Below are positions 44,829 through 53,739 of a stretch of 59,688 nt of DNA, piece after piece. Where the stretch lies: positions 1-59,688 of IMG/VR virus record IMGVR_UViG_3300033404_000002. One strand, written 5' to 3'. The notes beneath the pieces were generated by a model. The model searched no databases. It was not told the origin of the DNA and saw nothing but the letters and a program-made list of their open reading frames with translations. The position numbers were made by a program, and so were the translations under genes. Each line of letters begins with the position of its first letter. Positions within the stretch are counted from its first letter, which is position 1. Source of the stretch: a virus.

Positions 44829-45410
44829 CGGCACCGGCACCTGCGCCGCCTCGATCGTCCGCGCAAAGCGCTCCCACGCCTGCTGCTCCAGCAGGCTCGC
44901 ACGGCCGATCTCGCCGGCCAGCTGCTCGAGCGCCTGCAGCAGCACAGGCGCGTTCGGCACGCTCGGGGGCGAGGTGAGCTCGCCGATGATGAAGCTGCCC
45001 AAGCTCGTCGCACCGCGGCCGGCCGAGTTCACCGCATACGCCCGATATTCGTTCCGGCGCGACCGATCCGGCGTGACCGTCACCGCAGCGATCTGAGTGA
45101 GCGGCACATCAGGCCGGATGCCGCACGGATTCGCGGTGTAGGCTCGCTCCTCAAACCGGAAGAGCGTGCCGCCCGCCGTCGTGGTGAGCGGCTGCTCGGT
45201 GCACACGTCGCTGCCGTCGACGCCAGGCTGGAAAAAGCACACGCGGTCCGCGAGCTGCATGGTCGCAGCGTCCTGCGGCCAGTGAGAAATCAGCAGATAG
45301 CGCCCGCCTGTGAGCGCCCGCACGTCGCATAGCTGCCCCTGTGCAGCGGCCGAGCCCGCCAGACAGAGCGCCCACAGCGCCACGATTCCCCGAACGACCC
45401 ATCGATGCAT
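44817..45410 (-). CDS. Secreted protein of unknown function
   Basis: 197 residues from ATG 45410. Signal peptide (MHRWVVRGIVALWALCLAGS) with A-A-A-Q cleavage. The mature protein is beta-rich with four or five cysteines and a fibronectin-type-like stretch (NEYRAYAVNSAGRGATSL), then a helical C-terminus. It converges with and overlaps the endolysin gene, so the two transcripts are antisense at their ends. Possibly a late periplasmic protein or moron. Confidence 0.6.
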   Translation of the reverse strand: MHRWVVRGIVALWALCLAGSAAAQGQLCDVRALTGGRYLLISHWPQDAATMQLADRVCFFQPGVDGSDVCTEQPLTTTAGGTLFRFEERAYTANPCGIRPDVPLTQIAAVTVTPDRSRRNEYRAYAVNSAGRGATSLGSFIIGELTSPPSVPNAPVLLQALEQLAGEIGRASLLEQQAWERFARTIEAAQVPVPLGE

Positions 45411-45638
45411 CGTGCTCTCACCCCCATGAGTTTGTGCCGATCCTACCAGCCGAGGCGGACTCCAAACAGCAGCCACACGCAGGAGAAAGCGCCAGAAGCA
45501 GGCGCCCCCGCACCGTTTCCGGAGCGGTCTGGCAAACAGTGGATTTTTACGAGCTTTGCGCGTTGCAACGTTGAGCGCTGAGAGTTTTTAGCTGTGAGCG
45601 TTCAGCGTTCAGCGTTGACCAGGCTCGTATTCCGAGCA
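45411..45638. other. Intergenic region with short direct repeats
   Basis: 228 bases without a convincing gene. Contains GCGTTCAGCGTTCAGCGTTG (three GTTCAGC/GTTGACC-type units, about 45599-45620) and a self-complementary GAGCGCTGA nearby. Likely holds the promoter of the secreted-protein gene and the 3' trailer of the tRNA. Confidence 0.4.
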
Positions 45639-45640
45639 TG

Positions 45641-45712
45641 GAGAAACGGCGGGACTCGAACCCGCACTTCACGATTTCAGGTCGTGTGGTCTACCGTTTG
45701 ACCTACGTTTTT
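45641..45712 (-). tRNA. tRNA-like gene, anticodon UGA by position, non-canonical C33
   Basis: 72 bases fold as a cloverleaf on the minus strand: acceptor AAAAACG/CGTTTCT (one A-C mismatch), D-stem GGTC/GACC with a GG-containing loop, anticodon stem CACGA/TCGTG with loop CCTGAAA, variable AAGT, T-stem GCGGG/CCCGC with loop TTCGAGT. By position the anticodon is TGA (Ser), but U33 is replaced by C and the long Ser variable arm is missing. It may be degenerate, or have a special role. Confidence 0.7.
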
Positions 45713-45745
45713 GCGCTTCTGTTTTCCCTCTTCGCTGCCGAAGTC

Positions 45746-46294
45746 CTAAACCTCGATTGTCGTCGTAGCATTGACCACGCTCAGCCGCCCGTCGAGCACA
45801 CCGAGGGTACTCTGATGCTGCTCGCGCAGCGTCTGCAGCTCCGCCAGCCCGAGCATCAGGGCCAGCCGCACCGGCTCGCCCGAGCTCCCCGTATTGTCCG
45901 TGCGCATGCGCAGATTTTGCTGCGCCACCGTCGACTGAAGCCGCTCGATGTGACCGACCAGCGCCGCTAGCTCCGCTCCGTAGCCTTTCGCGATCTCCCG
46001 CCGCCAGATCAGCCACTCGCCGACCGAGCGGGTCACGCCCTCGATTTCGACGCGCACCTCGAAATTTTTCAGCGCGATCGCACGCCGCAGCGCCACCGCA
46101 CGGGCCCGCAGGTCGCGGCTCGAGTCCATGCGCTGGGCGATCTGCGCAGCCGCTGTGCTCTGCTCGCGCTCGAACGGGTCGCGCTGCCGCTCGTCGCGCG
46201 CCACGTGATCGAGTACGAATTTTGCGTTCATCGCGAGCCGGTCGCCGAGAATTTTCAGCTCTGCGAGCGCCTCACTGATCGTCAATACTTCCAT
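45746..46294 (-). CDS. Unknown helical protein
   Basis: 182 residues, helical (ISEALAELKILGDRLAMNAK, VTRSVGEWLIWRREIAKGYG, LALMLGLAELQTLREQHQST). Ends 33 bases before the tRNA-like gene and overlaps the preceding gene by 23 bases. Not recognised. Confidence 0.6.
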   Translation of the reverse strand: MEVLTISEALAELKILGDRLAMNAKFVLDHVARDERQRDPFEREQSTAAAQIAQRMDSSRDLRARAVALRRAIALKNFEVRVEIEGVTRSVGEWLIWRREIAKGYGAELAALVGHIERLQSTVAQQNLRMRTDNTGSSGEPVRLALMLGLAELQTLREQHQSTLGVLDGRLSVVNATTTIEV

Positions 46295-46565
46295 TGCCCG
46301 CTCCCTCGAATTTGAATAGCTCCGCCTGCTTGCTCGCGGGCTCGGCCGTGAACGCCTCGAGCACCCGATCGAGCTCGGCGAGCATCGCAGCCCGGATCTG
46401 CGCCGCCTCGCTCTCGGTGTACTCGTAGAGCGCGGGATTCGCGCAGCGCGCGAGCGCCCGCAGGTGTTTCACCGCGAGCTGCGCACGCCGCTCGGCGACC
46501 TCGAGGAAGCGCGCCCGGCGATCCTTGCGGGCCACGGGAGCCGCCGGGCTAGCGCGCTTGCGCAT
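46272..46565 (-). CDS. Small helical protein
   Basis: 97 residues from ATG 46565 (GGGAAG upstream). Basic N-terminus, then RRAQLAVKHLRALARCANPA and YEYTESEAAQIRAAMLAELD. Resembles small phage proteins found with ribbon-helix-helix regulators. Overlaps neighbours on both sides. Confidence 0.55.
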   Translation of the reverse strand: MRKRASPAAPVARKDRRARFLEVAERRAQLAVKHLRALARCANPALYEYTESEAAQIRAAMLAELDRVLEAFTAEPASKQAELFKFEGAGNGSIDDQ

Positions 46566-46884
46566 GCTGCGCTTCCCGCCACCGTGCAGCCCTACGGCCG
46601 CTCGCCAGCCGCTCGAGCGCCGACTCGTATCGCTTGGCCACATCCGGCTGCGATGCCCGCAGGGCAATCGCAGCACGCACAGCCGTCTCGACGATTTCGC
46701 TCTGCGTCGTATCGAGCGCGAGCGCCAGAGCCCGCAAGCTGCGATGCGTGTCTCGGTCCAGGCAGACCCCGATTTTGACTTTCGTGCCCCCCGGCGAGCG
46801 TGCCCCAGCACCACGGACGCGCTTGCGCGCCGCGTGCTGGTCCCACTCCGCGTTGTGTGGCGCATTCCCTATGCTCCCGATCAT
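46549..46884 (-). CDS. Ribbon-helix-helix DNA-binding protein
   Basis: 111 residues. KVKIGVCLDRDTHRSLRALA and LALDTTQSEIVETAVRAAI give the beta strand and two helices of an RHH (CopG/Arc-like) domain at about residues 35-70; the C-terminal tail is basic and helical. A perfect 16-bp palindrome 64-79 bases upstream (46948-46963) is a likely operator, suggesting autoregulation. First gene after the tail-fibre terminator. Confidence 0.75.
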   Translation of the reverse strand: MIGSIGNAPHNAEWDQHAARKRVRGAGARSPGGTKVKIGVCLDRDTHRSLRALALALDTTQSEIVETAVRAAIALRASQPDVAKRYESALERLASGRRAARWREAQHAQAR

Positions 46885-46947
46885 GCGCCGACCTTAGCAG
46901 ACCTGAGTCATTGCATGCTCGCGCACGGCCGCTGCGCTCTTCGTTCG

Positions 46948-46963
46948 TCACCCGAACGGGTGA
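46948..46963. promoter_or_regulatory. 16-bp palindrome upstream of the RHH gene
   Basis: TCACCCGAACGGGTGA is perfectly self-complementary. It lies between the terminator and the RHH gene; an extended -10-like TGCTAAGGT follows nearer the start (minus strand). Confidence 0.6.
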
Positions 46964-46984
46964 TCCCCCCGTCCCGCAGACGCG

Positions 46985-47018
46985 AAAATGGGGCCCCAGC
47001 CGAAGCCAGAGCCCCATT
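46985..47018 (-). terminator. Terminator at the end of the tail-fibre series
   Basis: On the minus strand AATGGGGC and GCCCCATT (8 bp) close a stem with an inner UUCG-type loop, ending in TTTTC. It follows the coiled-coil gene at 47106 and separates the tail-fibre series from the RHH unit. Confidence 0.65.
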
Positions 47019-47105
47019 CGCTCATGTCCCAGGGCTTCGCAGCCGTAGGCCGATCCCGCGGCTACGAATGCTCGCCACAAGCGGCCCTGTTCCGCGCGCG
47101 CGAGT

Positions 47106-47384
47106 CTACTCGATCGGCCGGCCGGCGAGTTCTTGCGCCAGCCGTGCGCGGTCCGCCGACAGCCGCCGGAACTCCGCTGCAGCGTTCTCCGCCCGCAGCC
47201 GCAGCTCTTTCACCTCGGCGTCGAGCTTCTCGCAGCGCTCGGCCAGCATCCCCGCGTGCTCGAGCTGCGCCAGCGCGTGCGCCTCAGCGCGCCGCGCACG
47301 CTGCTCCAGGCGCCACAGCTCCGCCACGTCCCACGCGCGCATCAGCTCCGCCACATCCCACCCGCGCAACAGCCATCTCAGCAT
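47106..47384 (-). CDS. Coiled-coil protein with internal repeat
   Basis: 92 residues. Opens with a nine-residue tandem repeat (GWDVAELMR, AWDVAELWR), then an uninterrupted charged coiled coil (RAEAHALAQLEHAGMLAERC, EKLDAEVKELRLRAENAAAE). Last gene of the tail series; might be a fibre chaperone. Unknown. Confidence 0.55.
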   Translation of the reverse strand: MLRWLLRGWDVAELMRAWDVAELWRLEQRARRAEAHALAQLEHAGMLAERCEKLDAEVKELRLRAENAAAEFRRLSADRARLAQELAGRPIE

Positions 47385-47394
47385 GGGCGCATTC

Positions 47395-48960
47395 TCACAC
47401 GATCCGCTGAAGATTGAGTTCGGCTCTCACATTCAGCGCCCCGCTCGTGTCCGTGTGCGCCGTCTGCAGCCGCACCACTTGCCCCGCCGTGACGCTGATC
47501 GAGTCGATCGAGAGCGCCACGATGGTAACGCCGGCGCTCGCGGGCGAGAGCCGCTGCTGCCGCACCGCCGCGCCGTTCACCTCGATCGCTACGTGCCGGA
47601 TGCCGTCCAGGTTGCCCGCCGGGAATTCGACCTCGCCCGAGATCGCAAAGCGCCCGCCGTGCCCGGTCGGGACAGTGAAGTCCGCCGAACTCGCAGTGAA
47701 GTAGCCGCCCACGTCCGCAACCTCGGTGTCGAAGACGGTATTCGCGAGCGTGCCGCTGTTGCCGACCGAGACAGAGGCCACCGACGCCGAAACGCGTCCC
47801 TGCGTGGCGCTATTGATCTGCCCCTGCGGGTTGCCCTCGAGCTCGTCTGCACCGGCGCCTACGAGCGCCCAGTGGTCCTCCGCCACCCGCCGCAGCCCTG
47901 TGTTCGGGTCGCTCTGGAACGAGAGCGCGGGCAGCGCGGCCGTGCCGTTCTGGATCTGCACCCGCGCCGCGCCCGCCGACTCGATCACCCGCAGCGCCTC
48001 GATCCCGCCCGCGATCAGCCGCCACTCATCGGTAGCGACGTACCCGAGCCCGTTGTCGGAGTCGATGAATGCGAGCGGAGGGGTCGCCAGCGCGGTGCCG
48101 TTGCGCAGCAGCGCCTGCGGCTGGTTCGCCACCGACTCCGCGAAGCGCATCACCTCGGTCGCCAGCACCGTCACGCCGAGCACGCTAGAGCCGGGCGTGC
48201 CGAACAGCCCAGTAGTGCGGTCGTACGTCGCGCCATCGCCCAGCGTGAGCCCGGGCAGCGCCAGCGTGCCACCGATCGCAATCGGCAGCAGCGCCGCCTG
48301 ATCCGCATCGGCCGAGACGAGCTCGCCGCCCATGATCCGCACGATGTCCGCAATGCGGTCCGCGATCCGGTCGTAGGTGAACGGCGGGATCGCCGCGTCC
48401 GAGCCCTGACCGTAGTTCTCCTGGATCCGCAGATTCTGGAAGTCGTGGCCCGCCGGCAGCACCGTCTCAAGCCGCAGCAGCGTCGCCGTCGTGAACTGCG
48501 CACCGTCCCACGTCACAGAGTAGAGATCCATCACGCCCTGCGAGCTCAGCGTCTCAAGCGTCACTGTGCCGTTCTGCCTCAGTGCCACGAAGCGCGCACC
48601 GCTCACACCCGAGCCCGTGAGCGTCGACGTGGTCAGCAGCTCGACCTTGCCCACGCCCGTGAGCGCCACGCCCGGCGGGATCTGAATCTGCGTGTCACCG
48701 CTCAGGAACGCGACCGGCGCGAAGCTCGTCGCATCGACGAAGCCAGAGACGACCAGTGGGGCGCTCGGCGAGGTGAGCAGATCGCTCACCAGCGTCGCGG
48801 ACTGACCCGAGAACGCTGCAATCTCCGCGTTGATCTGATTGATCGCCGTCTGAATCGCGGTGTAGTTCGCATCGTGGTCGCCCGGATAGTTCGCGTAGGT
48901 CGCGGCGCCCGCTCCCTGCCCGTCGACAAAGCTCTTCAGCAGGTTCACGTCTGCAGCCAT
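47395..48960 (-). CDS. Tail fibre with C1q-like C-terminal domain
   Basis: 521 residues. N-terminal helical part (NYTAIQTAINQINAEIAAFS) as in fibre stalks, a Gly/Thr-rich middle with repeats such as NGTALATPPLAFIDSDNGLG and NGTAALPALSFQSDPNTGLR, and a C-terminal jelly-roll (GYFTASSADFTVPTGHGGRF, VNGAAVRQQRLSPASAGVTI, VVRLQTAHTDTSGALNVRAE) that looks C1q/TNF-like. Probably a distal fibre contacting the host. Confidence 0.72.
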   Translation of the reverse strand: MAADVNLLKSFVDGQGAGAATYANYPGDHDANYTAIQTAINQINAEIAAFSGQSATLVSDLLTSPSAPLVVSGFVDATSFAPVAFLSGDTQIQIPPGVALTGVGKVELLTTSTLTGSGVSGARFVALRQNGTVTLETLSSQGVMDLYSVTWDGAQFTTATLLRLETVLPAGHDFQNLRIQENYGQGSDAAIPPFTYDRIADRIADIVRIMGGELVSADADQAALLPIAIGGTLALPGLTLGDGATYDRTTGLFGTPGSSVLGVTVLATEVMRFAESVANQPQALLRNGTALATPPLAFIDSDNGLGYVATDEWRLIAGGIEALRVIESAGAARVQIQNGTAALPALSFQSDPNTGLRRVAEDHWALVGAGADELEGNPQGQINSATQGRVSASVASVSVGNSGTLANTVFDTEVADVGGYFTASSADFTVPTGHGGRFAISGEVEFPAGNLDGIRHVAIEVNGAAVRQQRLSPASAGVTIVALSIDSISVTAGQVVRLQTAHTDTSGALNVRAELNLQRIV

Positions 48961-48961
48961 G

Positions 48962-50152
48962 TCAGATCTCCATTCCGTTCGCGTTCAGAACGGTGATTTT
49001 GGGATAGCCTGCCGTGCCCCAGCGCGAGAACGCCTGGAACGCGGTGCGCGCAAAGTACGCCTCAATCGCCAGCCGCTCCGCACCGCTCACAGTGCGGTCG
49101 AGCACCAGCACCTCCGCAATCCGGCCGTTATGCGTGCCCGCCGCCGCCGCGGCGCTGTAGCCGAGCGACGAGGCGCCCAGACCCAGACCCGCCGCTGCCG
49201 TCGTGATCGTCGTCAGCAGCGTCCCGTCCTGATACAGCGCCACGCTGTTGTAGTCCGCCGCGACCATCTCGATCAGCGTCGGCGACGTGCCGATCGTCGC
49301 GCCCGAGTCCTCGACCCCCGCGCCCACGTCGATCGCCCAGCGGTCCGCCGCGGCCTGCCGTGAGAGCAGGCGGAAATTCGACAGCTCGAGCACCGCATCC
49401 GCACCCGCGCCCGCCGCATCCTTGTTGAGCAGCACGAACACGGACAGCTCGCCCGGCGAGCCCTCGACTACGTTCGCGCTGGCGTCCATGCGGTCGGTCA
49501 CACCGTCGAAATCGACCGAGCTGCGCGCCGTCACGAGGTAGAGCGGATCAAAGCGCCGGTAAACCGGAGGGTTTACTGCCGCCACGAACGAGACCGTAGT
49601 CGGCGCCTTCGCGGTGAGCTGCAGCACGTCCGCGCCGTCCGCATCGCTCGCGACGAGAATGCCGGCGGGCAGCCCCAGCGCCCGGTCGTACGCGCGTACC
49701 CAGACCAGCACGTCCGGGTCGGCCGCAGGGTCGAACAGCTCCTCGGGCCCCTCGCCCCGGTAGTAGACGTAGGGCTCGCGCACGATCGTGTTGCCGACGT
49801 TGCCGCCGGGCTCGCTCAGATTCGTCGCCTCGTCTACGTCGGTAATGTTGCCTTGCTGCGTCACGCGGTCCGCAGGCGCCACAATCTGATAGCGCCCCTG
49901 CGCGTTGCGATCGAGGTACACCGACGAGCCCGCCTGCGCGTAGAAGCGCGCCTTGGGTCCGTTGATCTTTACCGGCACATCGCGCAGCACCTGCGCGGCG
50001 CCGATGTCGACGTCCGATACGAACGTGGGCGCGGTGCTCCCGGTCGCGTCGAACGTTTTCAGCTGCGGCGCGGTAATCACCGTGCCGCGGATGCGCCCTT
50101 GCGTTGCCGACGCACGGATCTCTCGCTGTATCAGGCGCTTGAGGTCGCTCAC
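48962..50152 (-). CDS. Tail fibre/baseplate protein with LamG-like C-terminus
   Basis: 396 residues. The C-terminal 180 residues (SSVDFDGVTDRMDASANVVE, NSVALYQDGTLLTTITTAAA, NGRIAEVLVLDRTVSGAERL) match concanavalin/LamG-like sugar-binding domains; the N-terminal part is a beta-rich attachment segment (PQLKTFDATGSTAPTFVSDV). Overlaps the hub gene by four bases. Confidence 0.65.
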   Translation of the reverse strand: MSDLKRLIQREIRASATQGRIRGTVITAPQLKTFDATGSTAPTFVSDVDIGAAQVLRDVPVKINGPKARFYAQAGSSVYLDRNAQGRYQIVAPADRVTQQGNITDVDEATNLSEPGGNVGNTIVREPYVYYRGEGPEELFDPAADPDVLVWVRAYDRALGLPAGILVASDADGADVLQLTAKAPTTVSFVAAVNPPVYRRFDPLYLVTARSSVDFDGVTDRMDASANVVEGSPGELSVFVLLNKDAAGAGADAVLELSNFRLLSRQAAADRWAIDVGAGVEDSGATIGTSPTLIEMVAADYNSVALYQDGTLLTTITTAAAGLGLGASSLGYSAAAAAGTHNGRIAEVLVLDRTVSGAERLAIEAYFARTAFQAFSRWGTAGYPKITVLNANGMEI

Positions 50153-51831
50153 GGCAGCACCCCGGGCGTCACTTCGAACGCATTGATCTGCGCGAGCGTC
50201 GTCTCGCCGCGCCGCAGCGTGCGGCTGATCGACTGAATCATGTAGCGCCGCGCGGCCAGCCCCGTGCCGATCGTGAAAATGTCGTCCGGCTCGAGCAGCA
50301 GGTCATGCACCGACGAGACGCTGCGCAGATTTTGCTTCGCGCGCTCCCTCCGGTACACGCGTACCGCAGCCGCATCTACGGCAGCCTGGCTGTTGAGCAG
50401 GTGATTTTCTATCTCGACTTCCTGCTGGTCGGCGCTGAGCACGCCTTTCTTGCGCGCCACGCCGACGAGCTCGCGAAATATGTACTCATAGGGCTGGCCG
50501 ACGATCTGATACTGACCGCGACCCTGCTGCCCCAGTATCGCGCAGATCGCCTCGACGATCGCGAGTGAGACAAAGTCGCCCACGCGGAACACCGTCACGC
50601 TGCCGATGCCTACGCCCTGATTCGGGATGTTCGCCGAGATCACCAGCGCCACCAGAATCAGGCCGACCAGCGCCGGGTGAAATCCGCCGTCTACCTCAAT
50701 CTCGCCCTCGACGCTGCCGCCGTCCGACTGCGGGAAATTCGTGAAATCCTCGGAGCCGAACGAGAACAGCGAATCGCCGACAGACGCGAGCACGTTCATG
50801 CGCACGCCGACCGCCTGCTGCGTCTTATCCTCGCTCCAGCGGACGGGGATCTCGCTGTCGGTGCTGAAAAATCCAGTCGTGATCGAGGCGCGCGCGATCT
50901 CCTGCACGCCCTGCACGATGCGGCTCAGATCCGGGTCCAGTCCCTTCACCGTGACGTGATTCGTGCCGTTGAACTCGAGCATGGGCCGCGTCAGCTCGCG
51001 GATGATCGTCGGCGAGGTGTACGTCCGCACCGGGCCTTTCGTGATGATCCCGTTCGACGTTCCGAGCTGTCCGTTGCCGAGAAATCGTGGCATGAAGCCC
51101 TCGGCGAACATGATCTTCGCGATCGAGACCAGCGGCGACTCGAGCACGAACTGCGTCGATCGAAACTGCGTCACCGACACACCGAGCCCGCTCACCGCAA
51201 TCTCGCTGCTATCGAGCCCCATCGACACCGTTGCGAGCGATAGGATCATGTCCAGGAAGCTGGTGCCCTGCGGAAAATTCACACTCGTGTTCGCATAGCG
51301 CAGGTAATCCACTTCGCGCGATGCGCACTTGAGTACGAGCTCGGAACGCCCGGTCGTGCGGTTGCGGTCCTGCGAGGGCTGCCCCTGAATCTTGCCTGTG
51401 AACGTGATCGGCCAGCTGCTCTCGTCCTCGGTCGCATCGCCCTCGCGGATCACCACGACATTGCGCTGCCGCAGCCAGCGCCCATCCGCATCCGGATCGC
51501 CCGCGGACGGCGCGTTGCTCACCGGGTCCAGGGTGCCGCGCGGGTCCATCACGCGCACGCTGACCGTCGTCGCCGCAACGCCCTGATCGATGTAGTCGCC
51601 GGCGACCTCGGTCACATCGACCGTCAGCACGTCCGCGGTGAAATTGCGCGGCCCCACGATCGCGGGGAACACCACGGACTCGCCGACGTTGCTGCGCACC
51701 ACGTCGTTGATGCGATATTCGCTCGCCTCGCCCTCGGTCGAGCGCAGGTCGTAGATATCCACGCGAAAGCGTGGGCTGCGCCGCTCCGCCGTCATGGCAG
51801 CATCGAGCACGATCGAGAGCGGCCGTGGCAC
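50149..51831 (-). CDS. Tail hub / baseplate protein
   Basis: 560 residues. Placed after the small tail protein and before the fibres. Contains SPRFRVDIYDLRSTEGEASE, WPITFTGKIQGQPSQDRNRT, and a hydrophobic segment PALVGLILVALVISANIP; the latter in an otherwise beta-rich protein is unusual. The C-terminal DDIFTIGTGLAARRYMIQSI resembles hub proteins. Central tail-tip role by position and size. Confidence 0.6.
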   Translation of the reverse strand: MPRPLSIVLDAAMTAERRSPRFRVDIYDLRSTEGEASEYRINDVVRSNVGESVVFPAIVGPRNFTADVLTVDVTEVAGDYIDQGVAATTVSVRVMDPRGTLDPVSNAPSAGDPDADGRWLRQRNVVVIREGDATEDESSWPITFTGKIQGQPSQDRNRTTGRSELVLKCASREVDYLRYANTSVNFPQGTSFLDMILSLATVSMGLDSSEIAVSGLGVSVTQFRSTQFVLESPLVSIAKIMFAEGFMPRFLGNGQLGTSNGIITKGPVRTYTSPTIIRELTRPMLEFNGTNHVTVKGLDPDLSRIVQGVQEIARASITTGFFSTDSEIPVRWSEDKTQQAVGVRMNVLASVGDSLFSFGSEDFTNFPQSDGGSVEGEIEVDGGFHPALVGLILVALVISANIPNQGVGIGSVTVFRVGDFVSLAIVEAICAILGQQGRGQYQIVGQPYEYIFRELVGVARKKGVLSADQQEVEIENHLLNSQAAVDAAAVRVYRRERAKQNLRSVSSVHDLLLEPDDIFTIGTGLAARRYMIQSISRTLRRGETTLAQINAFEVTPGVLP

Positions 51832-51833
51832 GG

Positions 51834-52478
51834 CTACACTTTCCCGACGATCCGGAAGCGGAGCTCCATCTCCCGGTCGATGTATCCGGTCGGCAGCACG
51901 TTCGCGCCGTCGAGCGCGTTCTCGATCGTGCCGCCTGCGGACAGCCCGCCCACGTCGCGAAAATCCTGCACATCAAAACGCCGCTCGCCTTGCCCGCCGC
52001 CGACGGTCAGCGAGAGCAGCTCAATCTGATAGGTGAACGCGTTTCGGTCGCGCGGCTCCCACGTGATGAACTCGTCCGATGCGAGAATCGACGAGTTGAT
52101 CAGGTAGTCGTAGAACTGCCGGAACAGCGCCGTCACGGCACTCGCCTTGCGGTCGGAGCCCGTCCACACTTCGACCACGATCTGGTCGCTCAGCTCCGTC
52201 TCGAAGCGCACCACGCGCGTTCCGCCGAGCGTGAGCACCGCATCGGTGATCGGGTGAGAGAGCACGTCGTTATCGAGATTGAATGTGCGGTCGGGATTCG
52301 AGCAGAGCCCGAACGTCGAATAGACCAGGTCGGGCAGCAGCGCCGAGGCGGAGTCCGGAAAGGTCATGCGCCTGCACGCATCGCGATCGCCGGCCGAGCC
52401 GATGCCCAAAAACGTCACTTCGGATTCGACGACGACCGGGTCGCCCTGCTGAATCGTAATCAGCGACTCGCCCGCCAT
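51834..52478 (-). CDS. Tail tip protein
   Basis: 214 residues, strand-rich (LITIQQGDPVVVESEVTFLG, FTYQIELLSLTVGGGQGERR). The C-terminal DREMELRFRIVGKV ends two bases from the hub start. Resembles distal tail-like proteins by position; no motif confirms it. Confidence 0.5.
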   Translation of the reverse strand: MAGESLITIQQGDPVVVESEVTFLGIGSAGDRDACRRMTFPDSASALLPDLVYSTFGLCSNPDRTFNLDNDVLSHPITDAVLTLGGTRVVRFETELSDQIVVEVWTGSDRKASAVTALFRQFYDYLINSSILASDEFITWEPRDRNAFTYQIELLSLTVGGGQGERRFDVQDFRDVGGLSAGGTIENALDGANVLPTGYIDREMELRFRIVGKV

Positions 52479-52479
52479 A

Positions 52480-52887
52480 TCAGCTCGTCCCCATGACCTG
52501 CAGATTGTCGATGTTGATCACAACCGGGTCGCCGTCCGCAACCGCCTTCGCGGTCTGAACCGTGCGGAAGTAAAGCAGGTTTCCTCCGCTGGGCGCGTCG
52601 AACAGGCCGACCGACGAGACCAGGCCCCACGGGCCGCCCGCCGCTGCGCCGAAATCGATTTTTGGGACGTTGCGCGCCGTCCACGGCGGACCATTCACGC
52701 CCCACAGCGCACCGCTGGCGGTCAGCCCCACCCGCGCATAGCCGGAGCCGGATACCTCAGTGCCGCCGCCCGCCTTGCCAGGCGAGGACGTGAACAGGGC
52801 CACGTAGACAACCGGGATCGCGGGCAGCGAGCCGCCGTTGAACACAGCCTTCAGGATGAGCTCGTCCAGGTAATCGCTCTGTGGCAT
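52480..52887 (-). CDS. Conserved tail-associated protein
   Basis: 135 residues from ATG 52887 (TGATG overlap). IPVVYVALFTSSPGKAGGGT, EVSGSGYARVGLTASGALWG and GLFDAPSGGNLLYFRTVQTA is a familiar phage tail-protein pattern of unknown exact role. Confidence 0.65.
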   Translation of the reverse strand: MPQSDYLDELILKAVFNGGSLPAIPVVYVALFTSSPGKAGGGTEVSGSGYARVGLTASGALWGVNGPPWTARNVPKIDFGAAAGGPWGLVSSVGLFDAPSGGNLLYFRTVQTAKAVADGDPVVINIDNLQVMGTS

Positions 52888-53729
52888 CAGGCCACGTCCC
52901 GAATTTGCGCGATGAACTGCGGCAAGGACTCGTCGACGCACGTGATCGACAGCCACGCATCATCGCCCGCCACGTAGCCAGAGCCCAGGCTCTCTGTGCC
53001 TGCCGGTAGTCCGATCGTCGTCGTACCGTCCCCGCCCGTGATCCGCACCAGCAGCGTGCGGCCGAGTACCAGACTCGTCGCAGTGAAGTTATTCGCACCC
53101 GCGCTCGCGGTGTAATCCAGGATCGTCGGGCCCTGGAAATCCAGCACCGTGCCCGCTGCAGCCGCGCGCGAAACCACTGCCGCATCGCCCGTCTGGGCGA
53201 AGCCGATCACGGTGAGCTCGCTACCCACCGCGAAGGGATCGGCCGCCTCGTTCATGAGCTCGAGCGAGGTCACCGCCACCGCGTCGTTGTGATAGCCGCC
53301 CGCCATGACTCTGCGGTATTCCGAGTCGGTGTTGCCGTCGTCGAAGACGAAAATGCCGGTCGCGTTCACCGCGTGCGGCTCGGCCTGCGCGTAGCGCATG
53401 ATCGATGCTTGGAACGTGGCAAACATGCCCGCGGTGCCTGCCTGATCCTCGTTGACGTGGCCCAGGATGAGCTCGGACGTGTTGAAGCCATCTCCGACGA
53501 TGGCCGAGGTCAGCCCGGCGGTCGTCGCGAAACTCGCGTTCGCGCGGTACACAGACGACGCATCGCCGTTGATGCGCAGGCCCACATACTGGTCATTGAC
53601 CGTGTTCGCGTCGAAGCGCACGCGCGCGAAGATGAGTAAGTCTTTTGCGCTCTGCGGAATGCTCGGCAGCGTGATCGACGCCGCAGGAGCCGCCAACGTC
53701 ACAGTCCTGGAGAAAATTATCGGTGCCAT
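52887..53729 (-). CDS. Tail fibre/tip protein
   Basis: 280 residues, beta-rich with Gly/Thr/Ala repeats (ARVRFDANTVNDQYVGLRIN, GFAQTGDAAVVSRAAAAGTV). Part of the tail-tip series; likely an adhesin or fibre subunit. Confidence 0.55.
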   Translation of the reverse strand: MAPIIFSRTVTLAAPAASITLPSIPQSAKDLLIFARVRFDANTVNDQYVGLRINGDASSVYRANASFATTAGLTSAIVGDGFNTSELILGHVNEDQAGTAGMFATFQASIMRYAQAEPHAVNATGIFVFDDGNTDSEYRRVMAGGYHNDAVAVTSLELMNEAADPFAVGSELTVIGFAQTGDAAVVSRAAAAGTVLDFQGPTILDYTASAGANNFTATSLVLGRTLLVRITGGDGTTTIGLPAGTESLGSGYVAGDDAWLSITCVDESLPQFIAQIRDVA

Positions 53730-53739
53730 GCACTCGCCC

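Noticed and set aside
45641-45712. Plain annotation as tRNA-Ser(UGA)
   Set aside because: Short variable region and C33 do not fit a normal tRNA-Ser, so only a tRNA-like call is made.
46525-48996. Plus-strand ORF of 823 codons opposite tail fibre genes
   Set aside because: Arg/Ala/His-rich, low-complexity translation antisense to well-supported fibre genes; typical of high-GC DNA.
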